A stretch of 64,000 bases of DNA, taken from the NCBI RefSeq assembly GCF_040530035.1, contig NZ_JBEWCD010000003.1:372001-436000 (forward strand), written 5' to 3'. The translations under genes and the position numbers were made by a program. Position 1 is the stretch's first letter; each line of letters begins with the position of its first letter. Under the pieces are notes generated by a model. It was not told where the DNA came from, did not search any database, and was given only the letters and a program-made list of their open reading frames with translations. Below are positions 16,719-24,753 of this stretch, piece after piece. The stretch is from Roseibium sp. HPY-6. GTDB taxonomy: Bacteria > Pseudomonadota > Alphaproteobacteria > Rhizobiales > Stappiaceae.

Positions 16719-17345
16719 ATGTCCGGATGGTCCATTCGCGGCGAATTGATACTGAATTGCAACTGCACCGTCTTCTGTCCCTGCGTGGTGTCCCTCGGCA
16801 AGCATCCGCCGACGGAAGGATACTGTCAGGCGTGGGCCGGCGTTCGCATTGACGAAGGCCACTACGAGGGCGAGGATCTTTCGGGACTGAACGTGGGTCT
16901 GGTGCTGGAAATCCCCGGTCTTATGGCACGGGGAAACTGGAAGGCTGCCGCCTATATCGATGAACGCGCAAGCGATGCCGCCTATGACGGTCTCCTGAAG
17001 ATCTTTTCAGGTCAGGCGAAGGGCACGACCGGCCTCTTCCGCGTTTTGGTAAGCGAGTTCCTCGGCGCCGAACGCGCGCCTGTCTCCTATACCAACGAAG
17101 GCAAGAAGCGTCGGCTGATCGTCGGTCGCGCCATCAAGGGCGAAGTCGAGCCGGTTCAGGGCGGAAACCCGGATGAGGACATCGTCGTGACGAATACCGA
17201 ATACTGGATGGGACCGGACATCACGGTCGCAACGGCCACACAGGGCCGCGTGCGCGCCTATGGCCGCGTCTGGGATTTTGATGGCCGCAGTGCCGAAATC
17301 TGCCAGATCGACTGGTCCGGACCAGCCGCTGAACAGGCCGCATAG
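16719..17345 (+). CDS. DUF1326 domain protein with N-terminal CxC-CxC cluster
   Basis: A 208-residue soluble protein of the DUF1326 family. Its N-terminus carries NCNCTVFCPC (Cys14, 16, 20, 22), a compact potential metal or redox site, followed by a beta-rich domain (GNWKAAAYIDE, then FRVLVSEFLGAERAPVSY). No biochemical role is established as far as I know. SD-like GGGAGAA precedes the ATG. It ends 12 bases before dmdA, so it is cotranscribed with the DMSP genes. It may work with the DUF2182 membrane protein in metal handling or thiol chemistry, given that DMSP demethylation yields methanethiol; that is inference. Confidence 0.82.
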   Translation: MSGWSIRGELILNCNCTVFCPCVVSLGKHPPTEGYCQAWAGVRIDEGHYEGEDLSGLNVGLVLEIPGLMARGNWKAAAYIDERASDAAYDGLLKIFSGQAKGTTGLFRVLVSEFLGAERAPVSYTNEGKKRRLIVGRAIKGEVEPVQGGNPDEDIVVTNTEYWMGPDITVATATQGRVRAYGRVWDFDGRSAEICQIDWSGPAAEQAA

Positions 17346-17357
17346 GGAGGATCCGGC

Positions 17358-18479
17358 ATGCAGGTCCCGGCTCTTTCAGTCTCCCGCCGCACGCGCTACA
17401 CGCCGTTTTCGCGGCGCGTGCAGGCAGCAGGTGTCAAGGCTTACACGGTCTACAATCACATGCTGCTTCCGACGGTTTTCAACTCCGTCGAAGAAGATTA
17501 CAGGCACCTGAAAACCAAGGTTCAGGTCTGGGATGTCGCTTGCGAGCGGCAGGTTGAACTCTGGGGCCCTGATGCCGCGCGCCTGGTCCAGATGCTGACG
17601 CCGCGCGATCTTTCCACGATGAGCGAAGGACAGTGCTACTACACGCCCATGGTCGATGAGACCGGCGGCATGCTCAATGACCCGGTGACCACAAAGCTTG
17701 CGGAAGACAAGTTCTGGGTGTCGGTTGCCGACAGCGATCTTCTTTTCTGGATCAAGGGGCTTGCACACGCACTGCGACTGGAAGTCGATGTCGACGAGCC
17801 GGATGTGTCGCCACTCGCTATCCAGGGTCCGAAGGCGGAGGAACTGGTCGCCCGTGTGTTCGGTGAGGAGATCAGGTCGATCCGCTTCTTCCGCTACAAG
17901 CATGTCGACTTTCAGGGAAAAAAGCTCGTCCTCGCCAGGTCGGGCTATTCCAAGCAGGACGGGTTTGAGCTTTATGTCGATGGATCCCACCTGGGCGAAC
18001 CCATCTGGGACGCCCTGATGGATGCCGGACAGGATCTTGACGTTCGCGCCGGCTGCCCGAACATCATTGAACGGATCGAAGGACAATTGCTGTCTTACGG
18101 CAATGACATGACCCGCAACAACACGCCGCATGAATGCGGTCTCGGCAAATTCTGTCAGACCCAGGCGGCCATCGGCTGCATCGGCCGCGATGCCCTGCTG
18201 CGCGTTGCCGTCGAAGGTCCGGTCCGCCAGATACGCAGCATCGCGATCGACGGGGATCCGGTTCCACCCTGCGACGAACTGTGGCCGATCATTGCAGGTG
18301 GTAAACAGGTCGGTACGGTCAGTTCGGCCGCCTACTCACCGGATTACCGGACCAATGTTGCTATCGGCATGGTGCGGATGACCCATTGGGACGACGGCAC
18401 GAAGGTGCAGGTCGATACGCCGCATGGCATGCGGAGCGCGACAGTCTGGGAAACATCCTTCACCAGTCAGGGAGGCTGA
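17358..18479 (+). CDS. dmdA: dimethylsulfoniopropionate (DMSP) demethylase
   Basis: Tetrahydrofolate-dependent removal of a methyl group from DMSP, giving methylmercaptopropionate. The 373-residue protein belongs to the GcvT/aminomethyltransferase superfamily and shows stretches I recall from Pelagibacter DmdA: SRRTRYTPF, GVKAYTVYNHMLLPTVF, VQVWDVACERQVEL, CYYTPMVDETGGMLNDPV, VSPLAIQGPKAEELV, GCPNIIERIEGQLLSYGNDM and YSPDYRTNVAIGMV. Plain glycine-cleavage T proteins lack the YNHMLLPTVF block. The SD GGGAGGA lies before the ATG at 17358. Adjacent dmdB-like and acuI genes and a GntR regulator support the call strongly. Confidence 0.92.
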   Translation: MQVPALSVSRRTRYTPFSRRVQAAGVKAYTVYNHMLLPTVFNSVEEDYRHLKTKVQVWDVACERQVELWGPDAARLVQMLTPRDLSTMSEGQCYYTPMVDETGGMLNDPVTTKLAEDKFWVSVADSDLLFWIKGLAHALRLEVDVDEPDVSPLAIQGPKAEELVARVFGEEIRSIRFFRYKHVDFQGKKLVLARSGYSKQDGFELYVDGSHLGEPIWDALMDAGQDLDVRAGCPNIIERIEGQLLSYGNDMTRNNTPHECGLGKFCQTQAAIGCIGRDALLRVAVEGPVRQIRSIAIDGDPVPPCDELWPIIAGGKQVGTVSSAAYSPDYRTNVAIGMVRMTHWDDGTKVQVDTPHGMRSATVWETSFTSQGG

Positions 18480-18480
18480 C

Positions 18481-20115
18481 ATGCGGGAGCACTACGAGGC
18501 ATTTTCCAAACAGGATGCCAACCATGTTCCTCTATCACCGCTCTCGTTTCTGGAACGTACGGCGACCATCTTTCCCGATCGAACCGCTGTTGTTTACAAC
18601 AACCTGCAACGAACCTGGAGCGAAGTGCATACGCGGGTGCGCCGCCTCGCCTCAAGCCTTCAAAAGAGAGGTATCGGACAGGGCGACACGGTGTCGGTCC
18701 TGGCCGCCAACACCCCGGAACTGTTTGAGCTTCACTATGCGGTTCCGCTGACCGGAGCGGTGCTCAACACCATCAATATCCGTCTCGAGCCCGAGACGGT
18801 TGCCTATATTTTCGAGCACAGCGACGCGCGTCTCGTCATTGCCGACACGGCGTTTTCCGGCGTCGTCAGCAAGGCCTTCGAGATCAACGGCAAGGCGCTA
18901 CCCATCGTCGATATCGTCGACCCGGAGGGGCCGGGTGGCGAGAGGATCGGGGAGGCAACCTACTCGGATCTGATCGACACCGGTGATCCCGCCTTCGCCT
19001 GGCAAGGTCCGCAAGACGAGTGGCAGGCCCTGGCACTCAATTATACCTCCGGCACATCCGGGCGGCCGAAGGGGGTCGTCTATCACCATCGCGGCGCCTA
19101 TCTCATGGCAATGGGCACACCCGTCGCCTGGGAACTGCCGCGGCATCCGGTCTATCTCTATACGGTGCCGATGTTTCACTGCAATGGCTGGTGTCATGCC
19201 TGGACCATGACGCTGATGGCCGGAACCATTGTCTGCATTCGCCAGGTCACCGGCAAGGCCGTCTTCGACCTGATCGGCAAGCTTGGCATCACGCATCTTG
19301 GTGGTGCACCGATTGTGTTGTCGATGCTGGTGAACACGCCTGAAGAGGACAGAAAACCGCTCTCCGGGCCTGTGAAGATCATGACGGCTGGTGCGCCTCC
19401 TCCGGCGGCTGTATTGGCGGCGACAAAGTCTCTCGGGTTTGAAGTCATGCAGGTCTATGGCCTCACCGAGACCTATGGCCATGTGGTCCAATGCCTTTGG
19501 CGCGAGGAGTGGGAAGATCTTTCGGCGGACGAACAGGCTGAACTGCAATCCTGGCAGGGCGTCGGCTTTCCGATGACCGAAACGGTGGACGTTGTGAACC
19601 GGGAGACCGGCGCTTCCGTTCCGTGGGATGGCGAAACCCAGGGCGAGATTGTCATTCGCGGCAACACCGTCATGAAAGGTTATTATAAGAACGCGGAAGC
19701 AACCGATGAAGCCATGTCGGGTGGCTCCTTCAAGTCGGGAGATGCCGCTGTCCGTCATTCGAACGGTTATGTACAGATCCGGGACCGGTTGAAGGACGTC
19801 ATCATCTCAGGCGGCGAAAACATCTCCTCTGTCGAGGTGGAAGGCGTGTTACACCGCCATCCGGACGTGGTTCTGGCGGCAGTCGTCGCGCTGCCGGACG
19901 AGACATGGGGAGAGGTCCCGTGTGCATTCGTTGAACTGAAAGAAGGCAGCACGGTCACCGAGGAAACTCTGATCGAATTTTGCCGCCAGCACATGGCCGG
20001 GTTCAAGCGGCCGAAGAAAATCGTCTTTACCGAGTTGCCAAAGACGGCGACCGGAAAGATCCAGAAATTTGTCCTGCGCCAGGATGCCAGGGCAATGACC
20101 GAAAACTCCAGCTAA
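18481..20115 (+). CDS. dmdB: methylmercaptopropionate-CoA ligase (AMP-forming acyl-CoA synthetase)
   Basis: ATP-dependent activation of methylmercaptopropionate to its CoA thioester, step two of the DMSP demethylation route. The 544-residue protein has the AMP-binding motif NYTSGTSGRPKGV (residues about 187-199), QVYGLTETYG, the hinge region IRDRLKDVIISGGENISS and the catalytic lysine in PKTATGKIQKF. The VPMFHCNGWCHAW segment is typical of the DmdB-type branch. The ATG at 18481 follows the dmdA stop by one base, with GGGAGG in the dmdA tail as ribosome site. The later enzymes DmdC and DmdD are not in this window. Other medium-chain acyl substrates remain possible; the position between dmdA and acuI decides the call. 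Confidence 0.85.
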   Translation: MREHYEAFSKQDANHVPLSPLSFLERTATIFPDRTAVVYNNLQRTWSEVHTRVRRLASSLQKRGIGQGDTVSVLAANTPELFELHYAVPLTGAVLNTINIRLEPETVAYIFEHSDARLVIADTAFSGVVSKAFEINGKALPIVDIVDPEGPGGERIGEATYSDLIDTGDPAFAWQGPQDEWQALALNYTSGTSGRPKGVVYHHRGAYLMAMGTPVAWELPRHPVYLYTVPMFHCNGWCHAWTMTLMAGTIVCIRQVTGKAVFDLIGKLGITHLGGAPIVLSMLVNTPEEDRKPLSGPVKIMTAGAPPPAAVLAATKSLGFEVMQVYGLTETYGHVVQCLWREEWEDLSADEQAELQSWQGVGFPMTETVDVVNRETGASVPWDGETQGEIVIRGNTVMKGYYKNAEATDEAMSGGSFKSGDAAVRHSNGYVQIRDRLKDVIISGGENISSVEVEGVLHRHPDVVLAAVVALPDETWGEVPCAFVELKEGSTVTEETLIEFCRQHMAGFKRPKKIVFTELPKTATGKIQKFVLRQDARAMTENSS

Positions 20116-20130
20116 CAGGGCAGTTAGATT

Positions 20131-21123
20131 ATGACTTTCAAAGCACTCCTCGTGGAAAAGGATGACGAAGGCAAGACGTCGGCATCGGTACAGGATCTCG
20201 ACGACAGCCGGCTGCCTGAAGGTGATGTGACCGTCGCCGTCGAGTACTCGACGCTGAACTACAAGGACGGGCTTTGTGTCGGGCCGGGCGGCGGCTTGGT
20301 CAGAAACTACCCTCATATTCCAGGCATCGATTTTGCCGGCACGGTCCTGGAGTCTTCCGACGACTGGTACAAGCCGGGCGACAAGGTCGTTCTGACCGGC
20401 TGGCGCGTCGGTGAGGTCTGGTGGGGTGGCTATGCGCAAAAGGCGCGCGTCAAGGGCGAGTGGCTCGTGCCCCTGCCGGAGGGCCTTTCCACCCGCAACG
20501 CCATGGCGATCGGAACGGCCGGGTTCACCGCAATGCTTGCTGTCATGGCTCTGGAAAATCATGGCCTGAAGCCGGAAGACGGCCCTGTTCTTGTAACGGG
20601 CGCCGCCGGCGGTGTCGGCTCGGTCGCAACGGCCATTCTCGCCAATCTCGGCTATGAGGTTGCCGCCGTCACGGGCCGCGAAAGCACATGGGACTACCTG
20701 AAGTCGCTTGGCGCCAGCCGGATTGTGCCCCGTGACGATGTCAACGAGACCGTCAAGCGCCCGCTGGAAGCGGAAACCTGGGCCGGTTGCATCGACGCAG
20801 TCGGCGGCGCGATGCTGGCACGCGTGCTCGGCCAGATGAAATACGGCAGCTCCGTCGCAGCCGTCGGTCTCGCAGGCGGCGCTGCGCTTCCTGCAACCGT
20901 CATTCCGTTCCTGCTCCGGGGCGTCAACCTCCTCGGCATCGACAGCGTCATGCGACCTTACGAAGCCCGCCTTCCCGCCTGGGAGCGTCTCGCGAAGGAC
21001 CTGCCGATGGACAAGCTCGAAGCCATGATCCAGCCCGCGACCCTGGCAGACCTGCCCGGCCTCGGCGCCGACATTCTCAAGGGCCAGGTAAAGGGCCGTG
21101 TTGTTGTCGACGTGAACGCTTGA
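20131..21123 (+). CDS. acuI: acryloyl-CoA reductase (MDR family)
   Basis: NADPH-dependent reduction of acryloyl-CoA to propionyl-CoA, which detoxifies the acrylate branch of DMSP breakdown. The 330-residue zinc-free medium-chain reductase has the YhdH/AcuI pattern: STLNYKDGL, PHIPGIDFAGTV, DKVVLTGWRVGEVWWGGYAQ, the cofactor loop VTGAAGGVGSVA (residues about 155-166), and LLGIDSVMRPYEAR near the C-terminus. It lies 15 bases after dmdB and ends the operon. dmdA-acuI linkage is known in roseobacters; having dmdB between them ties the demethylation route to the acrylate detoxification step. Confidence 0.9.
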   Translation: MTFKALLVEKDDEGKTSASVQDLDDSRLPEGDVTVAVEYSTLNYKDGLCVGPGGGLVRNYPHIPGIDFAGTVLESSDDWYKPGDKVVLTGWRVGEVWWGGYAQKARVKGEWLVPLPEGLSTRNAMAIGTAGFTAMLAVMALENHGLKPEDGPVLVTGAAGGVGSVATAILANLGYEVAAVTGRESTWDYLKSLGASRIVPRDDVNETVKRPLEAETWAGCIDAVGGAMLARVLGQMKYGSSVAAVGLAGGAALPATVIPFLLRGVNLLGIDSVMRPYEARLPAWERLAKDLPMDKLEAMIQPATLADLPGLGADILKGQVKGRVVVDVNA

Positions 21124-21146
21124 GGTTGAACCGCAAGTCGCTCAGG

Positions 21147-21264
21147 CACGGCCTCATCCTGAGGAAGGCCAGAGGCTCGTCTCGAAGGATCAGCGGCAAG
21201 CACTCCACCGTGTAGCCCATCCTTCGAGGCTCTGCTGCGTGTCGCACCTCAGGATGAGGCCGTG
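21147..21264. repeat. 118-bp palindromic repeat element with nested hairpin
   Basis: Perfect 18-base outer arms, CACGGCCTCATCCTGAGG (21147-21164) and its complement (21247-21264), enclose a second inverted pair CTCGAAGGAT (21181-21190) / ATCCTTCGAG (21219-21228). The whole could fold into a long cruciform or RNA hairpin just after acuI. The CATCCTTCGAG and CTCAGGATGAGG words are common in intergenic palindromes of Rhizobiales-type genomes. It may also act as transcript end for the DMSP operon. Confidence 0.8.
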
Positions 21265-21311
21265 TTCTACGCAGCTAAGCGATAGTGGAATACGATCGTT
21301 CATTCAAAGGG

Positions 21312-21591
21312 TGTCATCCCGGTTTGCCGCACAGGCGGCAAGACCGGGAACCAGTAATCCGCATGGGTCGCAAATGAGAAGGACGGTCAGACAAGAGGTT
21401 ACTGGATCCCTGCCCGCGCAGGGATGACAAGGAAAATGGGACTGGCCGCACCTTCCAAAGCCTCAAGACTTAACTCCAACTTCGTCACCCCGGACGCAGC
21501 ACAGCGGAGATCCGGGGCCGGAGAGCCAAGGTCTTCCGGGTGGTCACTCAGGAAACCGACAGGTCATTGCCTCCCCGATCCCGGCGCGCGC
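21312..21591. repeat. intergenic direct duplication, copy 1 (about 280 bp)
   Basis: A nearly identical block recurs at 21748-22022. Inside are three hairpins: TCCCGGTTTGCCG paired with CGGCAAGACCGGGA, ATCCCTGC paired with GCAGGGAT, and CCCCGGA paired with TCCGGGG. No reading frame spans it convincingly. It appears to be a mosaic of short palindromic intergenic elements. Confidence 0.85.
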
Positions 21592-21690
21592 TACGCTTGG
21601 CCGGGATGACGACGGGTATTTGTGCGCCATATGGCCAAGACGACTTCGCCAATGTGGCTACTCGACCAGACAAGAGAGTCTGATCCACCG

Positions 21691-21732
21691 AGGCCTTATC
21701 CTGAGGAGGGCCAGAGGCCCGTCTCGAAGGAT
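21691..21732. repeat. half copy of the palindromic element
   Basis: This segment repeats the left half of the element at 21147-21264 (ATCCTGAGG, GGCCAGAGG, GTCTCGAAGGAT) but lacks the right arms. It precedes duplication copy 2 just as the full element precedes copy 1, so the duplicated unit included both parts and this copy then lost its second half. Confidence 0.7.
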
Positions 21733-21747
21733 CGACCATTTATAGGT

Positions 21748-22022
21748 TGTCATCCCGGTTTGCCGTACAAACGGCAAGACCGGGAACCAGTAATCCGTGT
21801 GGCTCGCAAATGAGAATGGTTAGACAAGAGGTTACTGGATCCCTGCCTGCGCAGGGATGACAAGGAAAATGGGACTGGCAGCACCTTCCAAAGCCTCAAG
21901 ACTTAACTCCAACTTCGTACCCCGGACGCAGCACAGCGGAGATCCGGGGCCGGAGAGCCAAGGTCTTCCGGGTGGTCACTCAGGAAACCGACAGGTCATT
22001 GCCTCCCCGATCCCGGCGCGCG
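21748..22022. repeat. intergenic direct duplication, copy 2 (about 275 bp)
   Basis: Near-identical to 21312-21591 from TGTCATCCCGG through the shared end CGATCCCGGCGCGCGC, with scattered substitutions and a few one- to several-base deletions. It abuts the end of the LysR gene. The similarity suggests a recent tandem duplication. Confidence 0.85.
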
Positions 22023-22035
22023 CGTCAGCCGACAC

Positions 22036-22929
22036 TCACCGCAATTCCGCTTTCAGAAAATCGACCATGACGCGGACTTTTCGCGGCAGGTAGGCCTTGC
22101 TTGGATACAGGATCCAGGCGGCCGTGTCGAAATCGGTTGCGGCGCAGTCAAACTCCGGAAAGAGGTCGATCAGCCGGCCCTCTTTCAAATCGCTCCGGAT
22201 CAGCCAGTTGGCCAGAAGTGCAACGCCCATACCGAGACGCGCGCCTTCCCGCAACGACAACGCACTCGCGATCACGGTCTTGCCTGAAACATCGACCTGA
22301 AACGGCGCGACACCCTCTTTCCGAAACTTCCAGCTGCTTCGAAAACCCGGAAGCGCAAAACACAGGCAATTGTGATTCTTAAGGTCCTTTGGAGCCTTTA
22401 CCGGCCCGTAACGGTCCAGATAGGACGGTGAAGCGACAACACGATAGTGGGAGGAAAACAGCCTGGTTGAAATCAGGTCTCCCTTCGGCGCGGCGGCCAG
22501 TCGGATCGCCAGATCAAGGCCTTCTGCAAGCAGATCCATGTTGTAGTCGGAGGGATAGAGCTCGACCGAAAGATCCGGATAACGCTCCTGGAAGAGCGGC
22601 AGGACCGGCATGATGCCTTCCTGCGCGAAGGCAACCGAGGCGGTCATCTTGAGCGTTCCCCTCGGCTGCGCCCCTTGAGAGGCCGCTTCCTCCCCGGCCG
22701 TTTCAAGTTCTTCAAGCAGCGGCGCAATCCTTTGAAGGTATCGCCCGCCTTCCTCGGTCAAGGCGAGTTTCCGCGTGCTGCGCTGGAAGATCCGGACGCC
22801 AAGATCGCGTTCCGTATTGGCAACGATCCGCGATACGCTGGAGGCATCGACGTCCAGCGCACGCGCGGCACCCGCAATGCTGCCGATGTCACGGACGAGC
22901 AGCAGCGCCTTGAGAGCTTCAATATCCAT
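22036..22929 (-). CDS. LysR-family transcriptional regulator
   Basis: A 297-residue LysR regulator. The N-terminal HTH (IGSIAGAARALDVDASSVSRI, with LGVRIFQRSTRKLALTEEG) is typical, followed by a substrate-binding domain (LKMTASVAFAQEGIMPVLPLF) that resembles the group controlling oxidoreductases and quinone or aldehyde response genes. It diverges from the azoreductase gene with 94 bases between, so it most likely regulates that gene. The effector is unknown. The ATG at 22929 lies right beside a LysR-type box. Confidence 0.88.
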   Translation of the reverse strand: MDIEALKALLLVRDIGSIAGAARALDVDASSVSRIVANTERDLGVRIFQRSTRKLALTEEGGRYLQRIAPLLEELETAGEEAASQGAQPRGTLKMTASVAFAQEGIMPVLPLFQERYPDLSVELYPSDYNMDLLAEGLDLAIRLAAAPKGDLISTRLFSSHYRVVASPSYLDRYGPVKAPKDLKNHNCLCFALPGFRSSWKFRKEGVAPFQVDVSGKTVIASALSLREGARLGMGVALLANWLIRSDLKEGRLIDLFPEFDCAATDFDTAAWILYPSKAYLPRKVRVMVDFLKAELR

Positions 22930-22932
22930 TCG

Positions 22933-22945
22933 TGCAGTTTACGCA
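22933..22945. promoter_or_regulatory. LysR-type T-N11-A box
   Basis: CGTGC-AGTTTAC-GCACG (22931-22947) is a perfect 5-base inverted repeat containing TGC-N7-GCA, the classic T-N11-A LysR box. It overlaps the region just upstream of the LysR start codon, as expected for an autoregulatory site in a divergent promoter. Confidence 0.6.
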
Positions 22946-23023
22946 CGATTCTGCTGCGCGGCATCGTATTTTTCTTCACTGATCGCAGAAATAGCCTTGG
23001 GCATCCCACAACGGAGATTTCCA

Positions 23024-23638
23024 ATGACATTGCTCTTGCGCATCAATTCAAGTTCACGCCAATCCGGCTCGCACTCCACGGCGGTGGCAGACCACTTCGA
23101 AACCTGCTTTCGCGAAAAACATCCGGGCTGCCGCGTGATTTCCCGGCACGTGGCCGACGGATCCATCCCGCTCATCAGCCAACAGACCATCGAAGGCTTT
23201 TACACCGCACCAACCGACATGACAGATGGTCTGAGGGAAGCGACAGCGCTTTCCAACACGTTGATCTCTGAACTGCAGCAAGCCGACACGCTTCTGATCA
23301 CCGCTCCCATCTACAACTTCAGCGTCCCGGCAGCGCTCAAGGCCTGGATCGACCAGATCGTCAGAATGGGGCATACCTTTTCCTATGAAGACGGGTCGTT
23401 TCAGGGACTTGCAAAAACGCGCCGCGCGGTTGTCGTGTGCGCTTATGGCGCTGAAGGGTACCTTGAAGGCCAGCCGTTCGCCGTCGCCAATTTTGTTGAG
23501 CCTTATTTGAAATTCCTGCTCACGTTCCTCGGGATCGAGGACATAAGGTTCATCTCCGTTCAGGGCACGACGGGTGATGCTGAGACTGTTGCGGAACGGA
23601 TCGCAGCAGCCAAGCAGGAATGCAGCCAGGCAGCGTGA
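23024..23638 (+). CDS. FMN-dependent NADH-azoreductase-like flavoprotein
   Basis: A 204-residue flavodoxin-fold oxidoreductase of the AzoR/quinone reductase family. An N-terminal LLLRINSSSRQSGSHS forms the FMN phosphate loop, and APIYNFSVPAALKAWIDQIV plus MGHTFSYEDGSFQGL are family blocks. It likely reduces quinones and azo or nitro compounds by two-electron transfer in the cytoplasm. Start: ATG at 23024 with CGGAG eight bases upstream; the frame is open further upstream but without family similarity. It is paired with the divergent LysR gene. A second family member lies at 52099-52716. Confidence 0.85.
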   Translation: MTLLLRINSSSRQSGSHSTAVADHFETCFREKHPGCRVISRHVADGSIPLISQQTIEGFYTAPTDMTDGLREATALSNTLISELQQADTLLITAPIYNFSVPAALKAWIDQIVRMGHTFSYEDGSFQGLAKTRRAVVVCAYGAEGYLEGQPFAVANFVEPYLKFLLTFLGIEDIRFISVQGTTGDAETVAERIAAAKQECSQAA

Positions 23639-23728
23639 CGCCAGGCATTGGCGAATAGACTCGGGTGCGGTGCGCCTTCCTGTCGCGAACCGCGGCCCCA
23701 AAAGTCGCGGTTTCCACCCTGAATCCGG

Positions 23729-23757
23729 TTGCAATCCGCCGAAACCTCCCATATAAG
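23729..23757 (+). promoter_or_regulatory. strong sigma70-type promoter for rpmI-rplT
   Basis: TTGCAA and TATAAG are separated by exactly 17 bases, about 155 bases upstream of rpmI. This is the best promoter match between the azoreductase gene and rpmI. The implied leader of roughly 145 bases is long enough for ribosomal-protein feedback control; no specific L20 site was resolved. Confidence 0.6.
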
Positions 23758-23911
23758 CGCCCGGTCCAGAGCCGTCCGGCTTGTCGTGGACTGGATTTTT
23801 GCATTCCGATGCAAGGTCCTCCCGGCAGAAAAGGGCATGCCGTGTCGGCTCTGAATGCTCCAACAAAGAAAGCGTCTGCTTTACGCGGATGCGCCAAGGA
23901 AAGGATGCAAA

Positions 23912-24109
23912 ATGCCCAAGCTGAAGACGAAATCCGGCGCCAAGAAGCGCTTCAAGGTGACCGCGACCGGCAAGGTGAAAACCGCGCAGGCCGGCAAGCG
24001 CCATGGCATGATCAAGCGCACGAACAAGTTCATCCGCAACGCCCGTGGAACGACCACGCTGAGCGACCAGGATGCACGCATCGTAAAGCAGTTCCTGCCA
24101 TACGCATAA
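23912..24109 (+). CDS. rpmI: 50S ribosomal protein L35
   Basis: A 65-residue, highly basic protein with the L35 signature [15 protein letters not shown] at the N-terminus and [16 protein letters not shown] in the middle. It is a component of the large ribosomal subunit. Start: ATG at 23912 with AAGGAAAGGA upstream; the frame is open further upstream but that part is not ribosomal. It is cotranscribed with rplT, 26 bases downstream; infC, the usual third partner in many bacteria, is not adjacent here. Confidence 0.97.
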   Translation: MPKLKTKSGAKKRFKVTATGKVKTAQAGKRHGMIKRTNKFIRNARGTTTLSDQDARIVKQFLPYA

Positions 24110-24135
24110 CGCCAGCCCCGAAGGAGATCATCTAA

Positions 24136-24495
24136 ATGTCACGCGTCAAACGGGGCGTAACCGCCCACGCTCGCCACAAAAAAGTTCTGAAGGCCGCAAA
24201 AGGTTATTACGGCCGCCGCAAGAACACCATCCGCGTTGCCAAGCAGGCCGTCGAGAAGGCAGGACAATACGCCTACCGCGACCGCAAGGCCAAGAAGCGC
24301 ACGTTCCGTTCGCTCTGGATCCAGCGCATCAACGCGGCAACCCGCCAGCACGGCATGACCTATGGCCGTTTCATCGACGGTCTGAACAAGGCGGGCGTTG
24401 AAGTCGACCGCAAGGTTCTGTCCGACCTCGCCATCAACCAGCCGGACGCGTTCAAGGTCCTGGTCGACAAGGCACAGGGTGCACTGGCCGCTTAA
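24136..24495 (+). CDS. rplT: 50S ribosomal protein L20
   Basis: A 119-residue basic protein with the L20 pattern [54 protein letters not shown] and [20 protein letters not shown]. It binds 23S rRNA early in subunit assembly, and in many bacteria also represses its own operon. A good SD (GAAGGAG) lies before the ATG. The transcript ends at the terminator at 24520-24551. Confidence 0.98.
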   Translation: MSRVKRGVTAHARHKKVLKAAKGYYGRRKNTIRVAKQAVEKAGQYAYRDRKAKKRTFRSLWIQRINAATRQHGMTYGRFIDGLNKAGVEVDRKVLSDLAINQPDAFKVLVDKAQGALAA

Positions 24496-24519
24496 GGTTG
24501 TTGCGAAAAGACGTTCCAG

Positions 24520-24551
24520 AAAGCGCGGTTCACTTGGCCGCGCTTTTTTAT
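24520..24551 (+). terminator. rho-independent terminator of rpmI-rplT
   Basis: A perfect 9-bp stem AAAGCGCGG / CCGCGCTTT (24520-24528 and 24538-24546) is followed by a run of T, 25 bases after the rplT stop. Confidence 0.88.
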
Positions 24552-24753
24552 TTACCGGGAGGCTGTCATTTCGGCGCAGGCCTGGACAAAGGCGACTGTC
24601 AGGCTCGACTCGCAAAACAGCCACGAGTTGCATTTTTAAAACATTTCCCTTTTTTATTGCAAAACCATCCATTGCAAGCCTACCCTGTAAGATCGGTTTG
24701 GTCCGAGCGCGTCGTCAGAACGCGCCAGCCCGGTTCAATGGAGGGGTAGATCC

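Noticed and set aside
18898..19758. A 286-codon open frame antisense to the dmdB gene
   Set aside because: It mirrors GC-rich codons of the CoA ligase, whose motifs are intact; the antisense protein has no recognisable features.
21124..22035. Insertion sequence in the repeat region
   Set aside because: No transposase frame, no target-site duplication and no terminal repeats of IS type; the repeats are nested palindromes and a direct duplication.
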